Of a stretch of 64,000 nucleotides of DNA, positions 33,138 through 44,500 are shown in pieces. This DNA is from Echria macrotheca. Lineage: Eukaryota; Ascomycota; Sordariomycetes; Sordariales; Schizotheciaceae. The notes beneath the pieces were generated by a model. It saw only the letters and a list, made by a program, of their open reading frames with translations, was not told where the DNA came from and ran no database searches. The translations under genes were made by a program, and so were the position numbers. The stretch spans positions 310,001-374,000 of the forward strand of contig MU839848.1 in the NCBI GenBank assembly GCA_030411725.1, written 5' to 3'. Positions within the stretch are counted from its first letter, which is position 1. The number at the start of each line of letters is the position of its first letter.

Positions 33138-36100
33138 TCAGAGATCAATAAGCCATTCCTCCTCGTCGCGAGAGTCACGCGCCGGCTCAGGGGTCGTCGA
33201 CACTGTCGCCAATGCGGGCGGTGGGGTGCTCGCCATGGTTGGACGGGAGGGGGCCAAATGCCCAGGGTGCTCAACCCAGATCTGACGGCTGTGGGGAGGG
33301 CTCGGGGTTGTTGTTGACATGCCGACAAAACAGCCATCGTCGGCAGAGAGGAGATCGACCGAGGATGACTCGAGAGAAAGAGCGCTGTCGAAAATAGTGA
33401 CAAGCTCAGACTCGTCCGTGTCGAGAAGTGAAACTGGTGTGTCAACCAGGGAGCGAGTGATGTCAATCTCTCGAATGTCCTTCGTCGCCTCCTCGACACG
33501 GCGGCCGTCGACGGTGTTGGTCTGTCGGTAAACGTCTCTGATCGAAGGCGTCGTCTGGTCCCCACCTTCTAGAGAGGAACCTGGAGCCGCCAGTACATTC
33601 TCTCGCTCTTGTCTCAGCCTTTCGTCGTGTTCCTCGATATTGTCGACAAATTCTTTCCACACAGCCTTGACCGAAGCTGTAGGTCTAGTGTGGCGGTTAC
33701 TGTGCCCTGGCGGGATAGGTCTCCCACCACTCTTCGGTGCCGGTAATTGTTGAACAGGTGCACTCCGATTCCGACGATCAATCTCGGCTTGAATCATTGA
33801 GCTAGGGGGGACTCCAGATCGAAGAAGTAGCTGCTCCAGCGGTAGCTCATCTTCTGCAAGTTCCCCTGAAAGTTTAGGATTTGCAGCTTCCAACTGAACT
33901 TGGAATTTCTTGAACATCTCACAGCTGCAGGCGCAGTCCTGGCTGCATAATCTTTGACATCCATGACCACAGTCGAGAACTTTGAGACAAGGTTGACCAC
34001 AACCAAGATGATCGTGTGATGACCTGCCGTGATTAGCTTGCGCTCTTTCGCAGACGGATCTTCAACTCACGGGTGACATCTCAACGTACAGCGATGCCCA
34101 CATGGACGAAGCTGCTTGCAATACATATGGCAACCACCAGCATTGTCACTCCAGTCCTCAGGTTCTCGGACGTCCAAAATCCGGGCGTGATTTTGACACT
34201 CGATGGGCAAGCGCTGCATACCCGTCATCTTTTGGCGATGGAAACCGTTCCAGATATTAAACCACAGCTCATAACACTCCGCACCGGCCTTGAGAGTATT
34301 ATCAATATTACCAAAGATATAGAATCCCCGGCGAGCGCGGCTGATGGCAACCACGGCTCTGCGCCGGTCCTCCAAAAAGCCAACCGAGGCTTTTCCGCCT
34401 GGATATGGACTCCGAACCATGGACAAGATGACGACATCGTTCTCTTCGCCCTGGTATGAGTCCACTGTGCAGACTTTAAACTCTGATCCGACAAGTGACC
34501 CGTGCCGTCGTAGGCTGCTCGCTAGGACCTTCCGTTGGCCAGTATAGAATGTCAAAACTGTGATTTTGCCCGAGGGGACTCCGTTGGCAACAAGATAAGC
34601 AAAAAATCCGGTCACCATCTGCGCTTCTTGCTCGTTGTATTTGCTATGGTCGGAATTTGTGTCCTCTGGCCAGTCATGGTTGAAGAACCAACAGTTCCGC
34701 CCTCCCATTCCAGGGACATCAGGCCTGTTTTTCTTATCGAGCACGAGAACGTGATCGGTCAGTTCAGGGTAGAAGGGCTTGAGGATTTGTCGCAGTTCGG
34801 GCTTCATCCGCCGCTGGACCTTGAGCATCGTATATGGCATCTTCAGGTTGATCATCCGCTGAAACAGGGAGACGTCGAGATTGAACGGCCGAGACCCTAG
34901 CCAGCGAATGTCACAACTCGGCGCAAGCTGCTGGTGGTCGCCAATGAGGATGAGCTGCTGAATTGTCGGGTACAAGGCTGAGACGATGTTGGCTTCTCTC
35001 GTCTCCGCGGCTTCCTCGATGAGTAGTGATCTAGGACTGAGAGCGGAAAGAAGGGCGCGATATTTGGTAAGTCCGGTCGTCGTGCATCCGACGACATCGA
35101 CCCTATCGCGGTTCGCCAGAGCAGCGTCCAGTTCCTGCCTAATGGCTTTGCTGCGCGCGCACAAATCGCTGTATTCAGCGAGAAGTTCGGCAAACTTGGG
35201 GCGAACAGCAGCTAGAAATCTGGCCTGCAGGAGCTGGTAGACCAAACCTCTCAGGTCGCGTCTGATCTCAAACAAGTCGTCGTTCGCCGCCAGTGTGCGC
35301 TCGGCGACGCCGTCCCAGCGGACCAGAAAATATGGGTTTCTTCCGGTCCACCGGTGCTCGATGTCAATCAAGACACCTTTTATGCGCTCTTCGTCTTCTT
35401 CATCCTCGGCGACATTCTGGGGGTCGCCTTCGACTTCAAATTCCTCCGGAAGCGGCTCTTCTGGCTCTGGCGGAACGTGGTGTGGGCTCCGGACGGCCTC
35501 GACGGGAACCAAGCTGTCACCGAGCCAAAGATGGAAGCGTCCAAGTTTCTGAAACCTGGCGGCAAGTTCCATTGTGTCATCACACAATGATTCGCACTGT
35601 TTTTCGGTGATAACCCCAAATTTTCGCAACAGTTTCGGCTCGAGAAGATGGTCCCCAAAGACACCGTCGACCAAGGATTTGATGGCGTTGATAACCTGAC
35701 GACGGGCCTTTTCGACCTTGTGCAGTCGAGATTGGTTGACTGGCCGTAGTCTCGCTTTGAAGAGCGTATGCTCTCCCACCTCCGGACTCGTGGTTCTCCC
35801 TCCAACTCGCAGAATTTTGACCCCGGCATTGAGACAGAGGGATAGCATGTGGTCGAGTGCGTGATTGGTTTGGGCCGCGACTATGATGGGAGGACCGCTC
35901 GTTCTGCGTCGGGTGCTGACCATGACTTTAATGGCTTCGATTGAAGTGAATGTCTTTCCCGTCCCTGGCGGTCCCTGAACAATAGCGAGCTCTTGAGAGA
36001 GGATGCGATGGAGGCCTTCAACTTGTGAGCTGTCGAGAGACGTGATGGATTCGATTGGAGGCATGCCGCTTGCAATGATGTTATGCGTCTTGAGGGCCCT

Positions 36101-37063
36101 CGCTTGGGCTTGCGGCATTTGAGCTCGATGTGCGAGAGAACTGAGATCCATGATGGGGACCTTGTTGATGAAATCCGGGGTGCCATCTGCTCTGTGCTTC
36201 CCGATAAGGTATTTGATCAATGGTGAACTTAATAGGTTAGCAACATCTCCATGCCTCGGACATACTCTGATATGACTTACTCGGTTTCCGAGACCTCCTG
36301 GAGGCCAGCGAGAGCGTGTCGACTCGCCTCGAAGTACCCGTGGCGCGACTCTATCATGACCATCTCCGCCGAGGGATCAAGAATTGCATCAGCCGGGTTT
36401 GCCCAGATAAGATCGACTTGCGGAGGGTCCTGATCGAGGCCATCGCGGTATGACCTCTGGGCAATAGTGGCTAGGTAGCAAATTGTCCGAAATTTGTCTG
36501 CCTTGGTTGTTATCGCCACAAGCTTACCCGGTATGAGACGCTTGGACTGGAGCCAGTTGATACGGAATCTTGATCGAGCCGTCGTGAACTCGACTCGAAC
36601 TATCGGGCCAAGCTTGGCCATGAGATATGCCTTCACCCGAACCTGGAACGTAGAGTCTCAGAATTCGCCCACAGAGGCTGTATTGCTCAAGGAATAGGAG
36701 GCAGACTCCCGGGAAGACTGACCTGCGGGTAGATCCAGGTGTGGTCGTCATCCCAAGGCTCTGGTCCTTTGGCGCATGCATTTCTGTAGTTATTCACCGA
36801 GAATCGAAGCCCCTCTGTACCTTCACAGCGGAGAATTTTGTACTGGGTTTCGAAGTATGCGTCCTTCGAGGCCCAAGGCTGGTCTACCGGGTTGTTCGGG
36901 AGTGATTCGCGATTCGGCTGTGGAGCGAGAATCTCGGTCTTATCGGGGAGTTCTGGTTGTGACTTCCAAGAGCACTGGGTTGGCTGTTACGTGTTAGTGT
37001 CTGGTTACGGAGAGAGGAGCAGAAGCTTACACTAGAGCCGCAGCGGGAGGCAACGCTTTCCAT
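33138..37063 (-). CDS. SF1 helicase with NFX1-type zinc cluster (ZNFX1/Hrr1/SAD-3-like)
   Basis: Five exons, 37063-37031, 36974-36723, 36642-36281, 36227-34071 and 34023-33138, give 1229 residues with all phases consistent. Donors are GTAAGC, GTCAGT, GTAAGT and GTGAGT. Residues 301-308 are Walker A (GPPGTGKT); motif II reads EEAAE near 620, where UPF1-type helicases have DEA(A/S); GDHQQLAP, QRRMKPELRQIL, TVDSYQGEENDVVILSMVRS and AISRARRGF (about 840) follow. Exon 5 continues a Cys/His-rich NFX1-type cluster across the splice (CGHRCTLRCHP, then LGCGQPCL, CGHGCQRLC). A segment near 495-550 (HRWTGRNPYFLVRWDG) resembles a chromodomain. Relatives are ZNFX1, S. pombe Hrr1 and Neurospora SAD-3, which act in small-RNA silencing. 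Exon 1 is only 33 nt, so the N-terminus is the weakest part. Confidence 0.85.
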
Positions 37064-38021
37064 GACTATTCAGGAAAACACACTGGAAATTCCAGTTAGC
37101 AGAAGTCTAAGAGGGCTATAGAAAAGAGAGTCAAAAACGGCCGGGGAGAACAGGCATCGTCCAAGAGCATGTCACCAAGAAACACGTGGGAATCGAGTGT
37201 TGATGTCGAACCCGAAAACTCGAAGTGAGAAACAAGAGGAATAACCACCTACGGTCTGCGATTTCCGGCACTGTGTTCGATGACTAGGTGGAAAGAGCTG
37301 TCGGATGTAACAACAGAAGGAAAGAGGACGAGGTCGGCGTGGCAGGGAGAAGGTCTCTGTCCAAAAATCTCCAAAATGGGAAAGAGCTGCCAAACGGGTG
37401 TAGCCACCATTCAAGTAGAGCCAAGTAACAGACCATGCCATCTCTGACAAGTCTTCAATCACAACCTGGAATGCGTCAGTTTGTCCAGTTTGGTCCTGTA
37501 GCTAACATAGGGTCACGGCGGGCTGTAAGCAACATCAATCTTGAGCACTTGCAGTCACTCCAACACAAACAGAACTGTGGCAAAGGCGTAGACACACACA
37601 ATGACTCGTCTGATTGCCCCCGCTTCACATTGAATGGTCATTGAGAAAGGTTTCATCGATCCTAGTTGCTTCAGTAGATTTGCTGTCCTCCTGGCTCCGA
37701 CACCTATCGTTCTGGCCATCGCAGTACAGATCCGGCGTGCCCGTAACCAGTTTCAAGGGTATGTGCATATTGTCGATTTCTCAGCCGGATTTGCTGGTGA
37801 ATGCAGGTAAACAATATTGTTGATTGTCTTTTCTTGTGGAAGGAGCAAAGGGCATTCGACCGGTCATGTCGGCGCAGGGATTATGTCATCACGTGATGTC
37901 GCGAGATTTTGGTGTCTTGCCCAAGTGCCCAAGTTGCCCCGCACTGCAACAGCTCCCAATATCCACGACTGATCCACCGCCGTTGTCACTCCCTTCGAGA
38001 AGGCCCGCTTCACAATTAACA
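37064..38021. promoter_or_regulatory. Head-to-head promoter region, helicase/SWIM-RING
   Basis: The 958 bp separate two divergent genes. The right half contains an in-frame open stretch upstream of the SWIM-RING ATG (from about 37824), which could be 5' UTR or extra N-terminus. No defined factor site is recognised. Confidence 0.5.
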
Positions 38022-38985
38022 ATGGGCACCAATACGGAATACCATGGGGCCCATCCCTACGATTCTGCGGGCAGAAAGCGCAAGCAAGTCGACAGCTCGA
38101 GCAAACAGCAAACGGTCGAGCCCTCCAAATCCCCCACCAAGAAGCCGAAGACACAAGCAACAGAAGGAGTAACCACGGAGAAACGACTTCGGAGGTATGT
38201 CCTAGAACTCACTGGCCCATCACTCTTCTGAATTGAATTTGACATTTCGTAGATTCCGGCCGAAGCCTCCCCAGTCATTTGCCGAAGTCTTTGACCGAGC
38301 GACCACCCAGCGATTCTACGTCCTCTCCCGGAAAAGAGGCGGCACCCCGGATGTACCCGAGGAGACGGTCGAAGTGACGGGTTCCACGGGAAATATTTAT
38401 ACAGTTGTCATTGCGCGACAGCCTTGTTGCAACTGTCCTCAAGGCGCCGCGGGCAACCAATGCAAGCACATCCTCTACGTCCTCTCCCGCGTTCTTCGCG
38501 CCAAGCACGAATATGTCTACCAGCTGGCCCTCTTGAGCTCGGAGCTTCAAGAGATCTTTGCGGGCGCACCCCCGATCGAGGATGAGGGGACAGAGGCAGC
38601 CGGCGGAGGAGACAAGAGGCGCAAGCCGCTCGAGGGCGATTGTCCGATTTGTTTCTGCGAGATGGAGCCCGAAGGCGAGGCTATTGTCTGGTGCAAGGCG
38701 GCGTGTGGTCAGAATATCCACAAGGGATGTTTTGAGATGTGGGCGGCGACCAAGCGGCAGCAAGGAGGCTGGGGCGAGCGGGTCGAGGTGACATGCCCAT
38801 ATTGCCGGAGCGTCTGGGAAGGCGACGATGATATGGTCAAAAAGATCAAGAACACTGGGGAGAGGAACGAAGAGGGATACGTCAACATCGCTGAGCAACT
38901 TGGCATCAGCACTGAGCGAGATCTCAGCATTTATTCGCGATGGTGGTCGGGACATCCCGAGGCGTATAGACGCCGACGTTACTAA
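38022..38985 (+). CDS. SWIM zinc finger plus RING protein (ZSWIM2-like)
   Basis: Exons 38022-38194 and 38253-38985 give 301 residues; the 58-nt intron has a GTATGT donor and TCGTAG acceptor and the join reads RLRR-FRPKPPQSFAEV. A SWIM motif is visible as CCNCPQGAAGNQCKHILYVL (about 118-137), giving the CxCx(n)CxH pattern. A RING-type domain follows at about 195-255 (CPICFCEMEPEG, CKAACGQNIHKGCFEMW, VTCPYCRSVW). This SWIM-RING order occurs in ZSWIM2-like proteins, which have ubiquitin-ligase activity in animals. The N-terminal 55 residues are Lys/Ser-rich with a PTKKPK segment suggesting nuclear import. The frame is open upstream to about 37824, so a longer N-terminus is possible. Confidence 0.85.
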
Positions 38986-41119
38986 CAGATTCCTTGGTAG
39001 AGTCAGAGCGTTTGGTTGGTAAAGGGCCCTGGTGGTAGCGAACGGTGATGAAGCATGAAATATCGATACCCCTTTTTGTAATTATTTTGCAATGATAAAA
39101 TCCGTACTGTGTACGGAAGAAGCGAGAAATATCACATCACGACTTCGCATTTCGAGTTCATAATATATTCATAATATGGGCAACGAATCGATTTGACATC
39201 TACGATGCATCCGGAACAATCCTTCGAAAGTCCCTCCCACCACCATAAACCCCCCTTTTTCATAGGCCTCCGCCCTCCGGCCCGTCTTGCGACCGTTCTG
39301 AACAGCCACCGACCAGGCTTCGGTGCAGATGCTCGAAAAAGAGACAAAATGCATCATAAATCGTAACAATGATAGCAAAGCTGCCTCCGAGCCACCAATG
39401 ATACATGATCAAACAGAGTCGCCACCACTTTTTTTTTCTGTCGCGATACGGGGTGTCGACAGGATCCTACCTACCTAGGTAGGTAGGATTTCTCTGTAAA
39501 TATCCATCCAGGTCAGCAAAAATTCTCAAGGAGTAATGGGAGAGGAGAATGCAAGGGATGGATAAGGTACTAACCTCACGAGAAAACAAATCCAGAGACC
39601 GAAGTTACTTTTTCTTTCCCACCTTGGGACAAGGGAGAGTATGTTGAAACGGGCTCCAGGGCGTATCCTCATCAAGGATGAGGGCATGGAAGCTCGCTCA
39701 ACAACGGTTTCCCAAATCCCACTCTCCAGCCATCCGGAGAAAACAAAAGATGTTGGCCAGGCACCATATATTTTCGTCCGAGTGGTTTTGGTGGTGAGGG
39801 AAAAAGAAAAATGTTGATCGAAACGGCTTTCGCAATGTCGCCACGCTCGGAAGAGGGCAGATATACCGAGAATTGACGAAGCTTCCCGAATCGATCCCTC
39901 GGGCCTTTTGGATTGTCCCATCTCTTTCCCCGACCGCTTTTTTCTTTTTCCTTTTTTTTTTTTTTGTTTTTGGTATGAAACGGAAATCCTCCCACTCAAA
40001 TCTCCCTTCGGGAGCAATTGGGAAATACTCTAAAACCCAAAAATTCCTCTCTCAGCAAAGCAGCCAGGTCGTCTTCCCGGTTCGATGTGCTTTTTTTTTC
40101 CTTTTCCATAAAGATTTCCCCTCCGGTTTTCATCGTCCGTTCGTGGGTGGTGGAAGATGAGAGCTCGTCTTTCTGCTTTCCGTTCCCTTTCCCGAGGGGA
40201 GAGAAGGAAAAAAACAACCGATAACGAATGTCTCCAGCAACGAGGTCAATAGGTCTGCCACCTTTCAGCCACCATGCCCGGCGTGGTGATAGTTGGTTGT
40301 TTCGTTTCGTTCCGTCCCTCTCTCGATATTCGGAGAAAAGAAGTTGAGCTCTCTGTTTTTTCCACCAACGAAAACGAATGGTGTGTCCGGTTGGGGATGG
40401 GGGGTGTGCCGTTTGGTCCAACTGTCGTCGTCGTCGTAACAGCTGGTGACTGGCGGACTTGACAAGTGAAGTAGTCCATATGTTGGATATGGACTTGGAC
40501 CAGAAGATACCCCAGGATAGGGAGTCGGGGTATCTGGCCATAGATGGGCACAGTTGAATGCACTGACCTGAGGAAAAAAAGAGAGGAGTGAAAGGGGATA
40601 TGGGGGCTGGTATATATACACTCTTGGATGGGAGGGACATTGTGAGTGACTTGTTGGCCGGGACCGGATGTTTGGCTGGTTCCAGCACACACTCGCAGCG
40701 TTGGACTCTGCGGATGCTTCACATGGAGTCATTGTTGTGTTGGTCGGTTCTAAATGTGTGTCTAGATCATATGGCTCACGTTTGCCAACCTCAGGTGAGT
40801 ACTAAGGTGCATGCCTGATGTTGCATCTGCTACGACATGTTGTCTCCGTCTAACAGTCGCTTGGGGAAATCACGGAGCAATGTCGATGGTCAGCATGGAT
40901 CAGTCGTTTATCTCACATGTCTTTTCCAGAAATAACACAGAAAACGCCAAACCCCCAACTGTTGCCTTGTTCGAGCCGACTCTATGATGCCACTTTCCAC
41001 GCCCATGTTCCATCCGTCCCAAAGATAGCCTGGCCAGACATAATGTACAGTCCACACAGCCTCCGGCCCTATCTAATACCGGACCACCCCCACAAGCATC
41101 GCAGATGCATATGCCTCAC
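38986..41119. other. Intergenic, 2.1 kb, low-complexity
   Basis: Between convergent SWIM-RING (+) and DUF1275 (-) genes. It holds a 26-bp perfect palindrome (39464-39489), T-rich tracts (39940-39970, 40090-40110) and frames with poly-Lys or Phe runs caused by those tracts. No gene is supported. Confidence 0.5.
39464..39489. repeat. 26-bp perfect palindrome built from ACCTACCT/AGGTAGGT
   Basis: The left half is ATCCTACCTACCT and the right half is its exact reverse complement, centred on CCTAGG. It could form a cruciform or a dimeric factor site; it shares its core with AGGTAGGT-type motifs in other intergenic gaps of the window. Confidence 0.95.
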
Positions 41120-41935
41120 TCAGTCTTCCCCCACCGCCGGGTCTGCCGGCCACACAAACCAGACCCCCACGACGATAGCCTTGAGGACCGACGCAATCCA
41201 AAGCGAACCAGCGACGCCCAGCGACGTATGCGAGATCCTCCCACCGAGAAACGCACCCAGCAATAGAAACAGCGGGGCTCCGACGCGCCGGTTCCGTTCG
41301 GCATTCTTCCACGAGAATAGCTCGGCATCGGAGAACAGATCACAGTAGATGCTCGTCAGCACGACGCTCGTGAGCGCATTGTACTTGAGCGCGCGGCTCG
41401 TGACGGCCTGGCCGCAGCTCTGGAAGGCGACGAGCGCAATGGGCACCAGCACGCGCCAGCCGATCTCCTCCTTGTCCGCGGGCTGGCCCGTGGCCGTGAT
41501 GATGGCGGCGGCGGTCGACGTCAGCACAACCTGGGCGGCGAACGAGGCGCACAGCACCCAGCGGCGCTTGGGCGAGAAGAAGCGGTGGAAGCGGCTGAAG
41601 ACGAAAGAGCCGGCGCAGAACGACAGCAGCGACACGCCCGACTTGATCCACCGCGTTGACTCCTCAGGGTGGGCGAGCCCGAGCCCGATGTACACCGTGT
41701 TGCCCGTCTGCATCGACACGAACGAGCCCCAGACCGAGATGGACGAGCTGTCGAGGAGGCCGGTGATGAGGTAGCACAGGATCAGCACCACGTCGGCCCA
41801 GTCCCGCTCGACGTCCGCGGCCATGTACTTGCGCCATCGCGAGGCTAGCGTCCGCGGTTTCCCCTGACCCTGACCCTGACGCCGTGCTAGCAGCGGCGAC
41901 TCCTCGTCGGCCCGGCCGTGGTCCGCTGGAGGCAT
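41120..41935 (-). CDS. DUF1275 (YoaK-type) membrane protein
   Basis: A single exon encodes 271 residues from the ATG at 41935. After a ~45-residue hydrophilic leader, about six hydrophobic helices are visible (VVLILCYLITGLLDSSSI, GVSLLSFCAGSFVF, WVLCASFAAQVVLTSTAAAI, VLVPIALVAFQSCGQAV, VGAPLFLLLGAFLGG, LWIASVLKAIVVGVWFVWP). DUF1275 signatures are the early FVSMQTGNTVYIGLGLA segment and LKYNALTSVVLTSIYCDL. The family is widespread in bacteria and fungi with no established function; transport has been proposed. The nearest neighbour, oxalate decarboxylase, is divergent over 1.1 kb, so shared regulation is possible but unproven. Confidence 0.9.
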   Translation of the reverse strand: MPPADHGRADEESPLLARRQGQGQGKPRTLASRWRKYMAADVERDWADVVLILCYLITGLLDSSSISVWGSFVSMQTGNTVYIGLGLAHPEESTRWIKSGVSLLSFCAGSFVFSRFHRFFSPKRRWVLCASFAAQVVLTSTAAAIITATGQPADKEEIGWRVLVPIALVAFQSCGQAVTSRALKYNALTSVVLTSIYCDLFSDAELFSWKNAERNRRVGAPLFLLLGAFLGGRISHTSLGVAGSLWIASVLKAIVVGVWFVWPADPAVGED

Positions 41936-43018
41936 GGTGGTGAGGTCCGGGGAAGGGGGATGGTGATGGTCGATCTGGAGCGGGGTGGTTTCGTTGTGCG
42001 CGCGCGCGCGACTAGGTACTTAACTACTGCCAGGAACGGCTTGAGTAGGTAGCAGGTAAGGGAGGTAGGCACCGCGAGGCTCATATAAAACTGGCCCCGA
42101 TGAAAAAATGCCCGAATTTCCGACTGAAACGTAGGGCGGGCTTCGGCTCCGCTTGCTCTCTTGTCTTACAGAATCTCACCTTCCGCCGGATCTAACACGG
42201 GTGCAGGCAGTCACCACGGGGCGGGGGCCGGCCTCTCTTTGTGTCACGACCAGCGGTGCCAAGGCGCACGTTTTGCTTTCATCCCCTGAAAAGGGAAACA
42301 ATAAATCGTGGCGGCAGCCGCAGCGGCCATGATGCGTGGACTTCGAGCCGAGGGATGTCTCAACATGAGGGATTGACACCCCAGGCCGGGAGCGGTGATG
42401 TCATTGGCTTTTCCCCTCATGGATAACCACGCCCGGTGAGACCGGTCAGAACCTGTAGCCTGTAGGAAGGACACGAAGGACACGGCTTGCCGGCCTTGTC
42501 ACTGTCGGTTTTTACTCAGCACCATGCTGCGCGGTGCCTGGGTCTCACTCGGCATACGATTACGGACTCCACCCCCAATCCGGGGGTTCTCAACGGACCT
42601 GCCCCCCCGCTCCCCGCTCCCCGCACTCAACTCAAGCAACACCTCAACAACGGCCCGGAGATGCTGCGGGGTCGGCGGGAGGAAGGCCTCGGGCATTGCT
42701 CGGCATAGGCTTCCATCACAAATGCCTCCAATGAGAAGACAAAGGTCCAATTGACCCATCCTTCCTCTCCCTGTCTCTTCTAGTTGGGAAAGGCCGTCAT
42801 AGCGACATGAGCACACACACGCATCACACCTCACACCCCTGGGGCGGGACAGTAATCATAAGCCGTATATAAAATAAAAAGACATGGCCTGCGTGTGGGA
42901 GAGAAATGCCCTCGGCCTCCTCCTTGCCTCTTTCCAACCGGTAACTGTCTCATAATATAGAGAGCGGGCACCACAATTGAAGTCCCTGTCTCCCCGTGTG
43001 CTGATAACCTCCCCCAAG
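41936..43018. promoter_or_regulatory. Divergent intergenic region, DUF1275/oxalate decarboxylase
   Basis: The 1083 bp contain a short CG run (41998-42010) and a GC-rich block CCCCTGGGGCGGG (42836-42848) shortly before a TATA-like element. The block includes CTGGGG, which fits the CreA-type SYGGRG consensus; this is a sequence match only. Confidence 0.5.
42866..42874 (+). promoter_or_regulatory. Putative TATA box of oxalate decarboxylase
   Basis: TATATAAAA lies about 145 bp before the ATG at 43019, a plausible core promoter position for a regulated fungal gene. Confidence 0.5.
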
Positions 43019-44500
43019 ATGCATCTCCCGGGAGTCGGTCCTCTCGCCCTCCTCCTCGCAGCAGCGGCCGTCGTCGACGCCGTGCCCGTCCAGGACAGCC
43101 CCCGCCAGCGGCTGCTCGACGGCAAGGGGCTCCCCTCCAGGTTCTACCAGAAGCCAAAGAACCCGTACACGCCGGGGTTCCGGGACCCGCTCGACAGCGC
43201 CGTGGATTCCGTCGGTCGGAAGCTCGACCCGCTCCCGTACCGCAACGGCCTCGGCGGCTCCGTGCTGGGGCCGTGGAACCCCGACCGCGCAAGGCAGAAT
43301 CCCGATCTCGTGCGGCCGCCTAGCACTGACCATGGCGATGTGCCGAATCTGCGGTGGAGCTTTGCCGATTCGCATATTCGCATTGAGGTGTGTTGTGGTT
43401 TTCGTCATTTTATTTTATTTTTATTTTTTATTTTGTCTGTTTTATGGCGGACAGACACTAACACAAAGCAGGAGGGAGGATGGACCCGCCAGACGACGAT
43501 CCGCGAGATGGGCACCAGCAGCCAGCTGGCGGGCGTCAACATGCGCCTGGGCGAGGGCGTGATCCGCGAGCTGCACTGGCACAAGGAGGCCGAGTGGGCC
43601 TACGTGCTAGACGGGACGGTGCGCGTGACGGCGCTCGACTACGAAGGGGGCAGCTTCATCGACGACGTCGGCAAGGGCGACCTCTGGTACTTCCCCAGCG
43701 GCGTGCCGCACTCGCTGCAGGGGCTCGGCGAGAACGGCACCGAGTTCCTGCTCATCTTCGACGACGGCCACTTCTCCGAAGAGTCAACCTTCCTCCTGAC
43801 CGACTGGCTGCAGCACACGCCGCGCTCCGTGCTCTCGGAAAACTTCCACCTCCCGCCCGAGGTCTTCGACCACATCCCCGAGCGCGAGAAGTACATCTTC
43901 CAGGGCTCCGTCCCCGGACCCATCGACGACGAGAAGCCCGACGGCAAGTACTTCAAGAAGTCGAAACAGCAGTTCACGCACAAGATGCTGGCCCAAGAAC
44001 CGCACCGGACCTCGGGCGGCGAGGTGCGCATCGCCGACTCGCGCAACTTCCCCATCTCCAAGACGGTTGCGTCGGCCCACGTGGTGATCCAGCCGGGCGC
44101 CCTGCGCGAGATGCACTGGCACCCCAACGCGGACGAGTGGTCCTTTTTCCTGCGCGGCCGCGCCCGCGTGACCGTGTTCGCGTCGTCGGGCACCGCCCGC
44201 ACCTTCAACTACGTCCCCGGCGACGTCGGCATCGTGCCGGCCAACATGGGCCACTTTGTCGAGAACATCGGCGACGAGCCGCTCGAGATGCTCGAGATCT
44301 TCCGCGCCGACGAGTTCCGCGACTTTTCGCTGTTCCAGTGGCTCGGCGAGACGCCCCAGCGCATGGTCGTCGATACCCTCTTTGGTGATGACAAGGACGC
44401 CGGCGACAGGTTCCTCAACGAGATCAAGGACGCCAAGAAGGACGAGGTCACCAAGTTTGAACACGTCGACGAGGAAGAGTCCAGGGCAGCAGACCTCTGA
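43019..44500 (+). CDS. Secreted bicupin oxalate decarboxylase
   Basis: The enzyme splits oxalate to formate and CO2 (EC 4.1.1.2) using Mn in two cupin domains. Exons 43019-43387 and 43472-44500 give 465 residues; the 84-nt intron has GTGTGT and AGCAG and joins RIE-EGGWTRQTT. It has no stop and keeps frame. A signal peptide is visible at 1-20 (LALLLAAAAVVDA). Cupin 1 ligands are His158, His160, Glu164 and His203; cupin 2 ligands are His338, His340, Glu345 and His384. The lid loop reads S225-E-E-S228, close to the SENS of Bacillus OxdC, and keeps the Glu needed for decarboxylase rather than oxidase chemistry. The C-terminal ~60 residues are charged. Expected role: oxalate removal outside the cell or in the wall. 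Confidence 0.95.
   Translation: MHLPGVGPLALLLAAAAVVDAVPVQDSPRQRLLDGKGLPSRFYQKPKNPYTPGFRDPLDSAVDSVGRKLDPLPYRNGLGGSVLGPWNPDRARQNPDLVRPPSTDHGDVPNLRWSFADSHIRIEVCCGFRHFILFLFFILSVLWRTDTNTKQEGGWTRQTTIREMGTSSQLAGVNMRLGEGVIRELHWHKEAEWAYVLDGTVRVTALDYEGGSFIDDVGKGDLWYFPSGVPHSLQGLGENGTEFLLIFDDGHFSEESTFLLTDWLQHTPRSVLSENFHLPPEVFDHIPEREKYIFQGSVPGPIDDEKPDGKYFKKSKQQFTHKMLAQEPHRTSGGEVRIADSRNFPISKTVASAHVVIQPGALREMHWHPNADEWSFFLRGRARVTVFASSGTARTFNYVPGDVGIVPANMGHFVENIGDEPLEMLEIFRADEFRDFSLFQWLGETPQRMVVDTLFGDDKDAGDRFLNEIKDAKKDEVTKFEHVDEEESRAADL

Noticed and set aside
43480..44388. 302-codon + frame inside the oxalate decarboxylase
   Set aside because: Shifted frame of the real gene with Arg/Ala-rich content.
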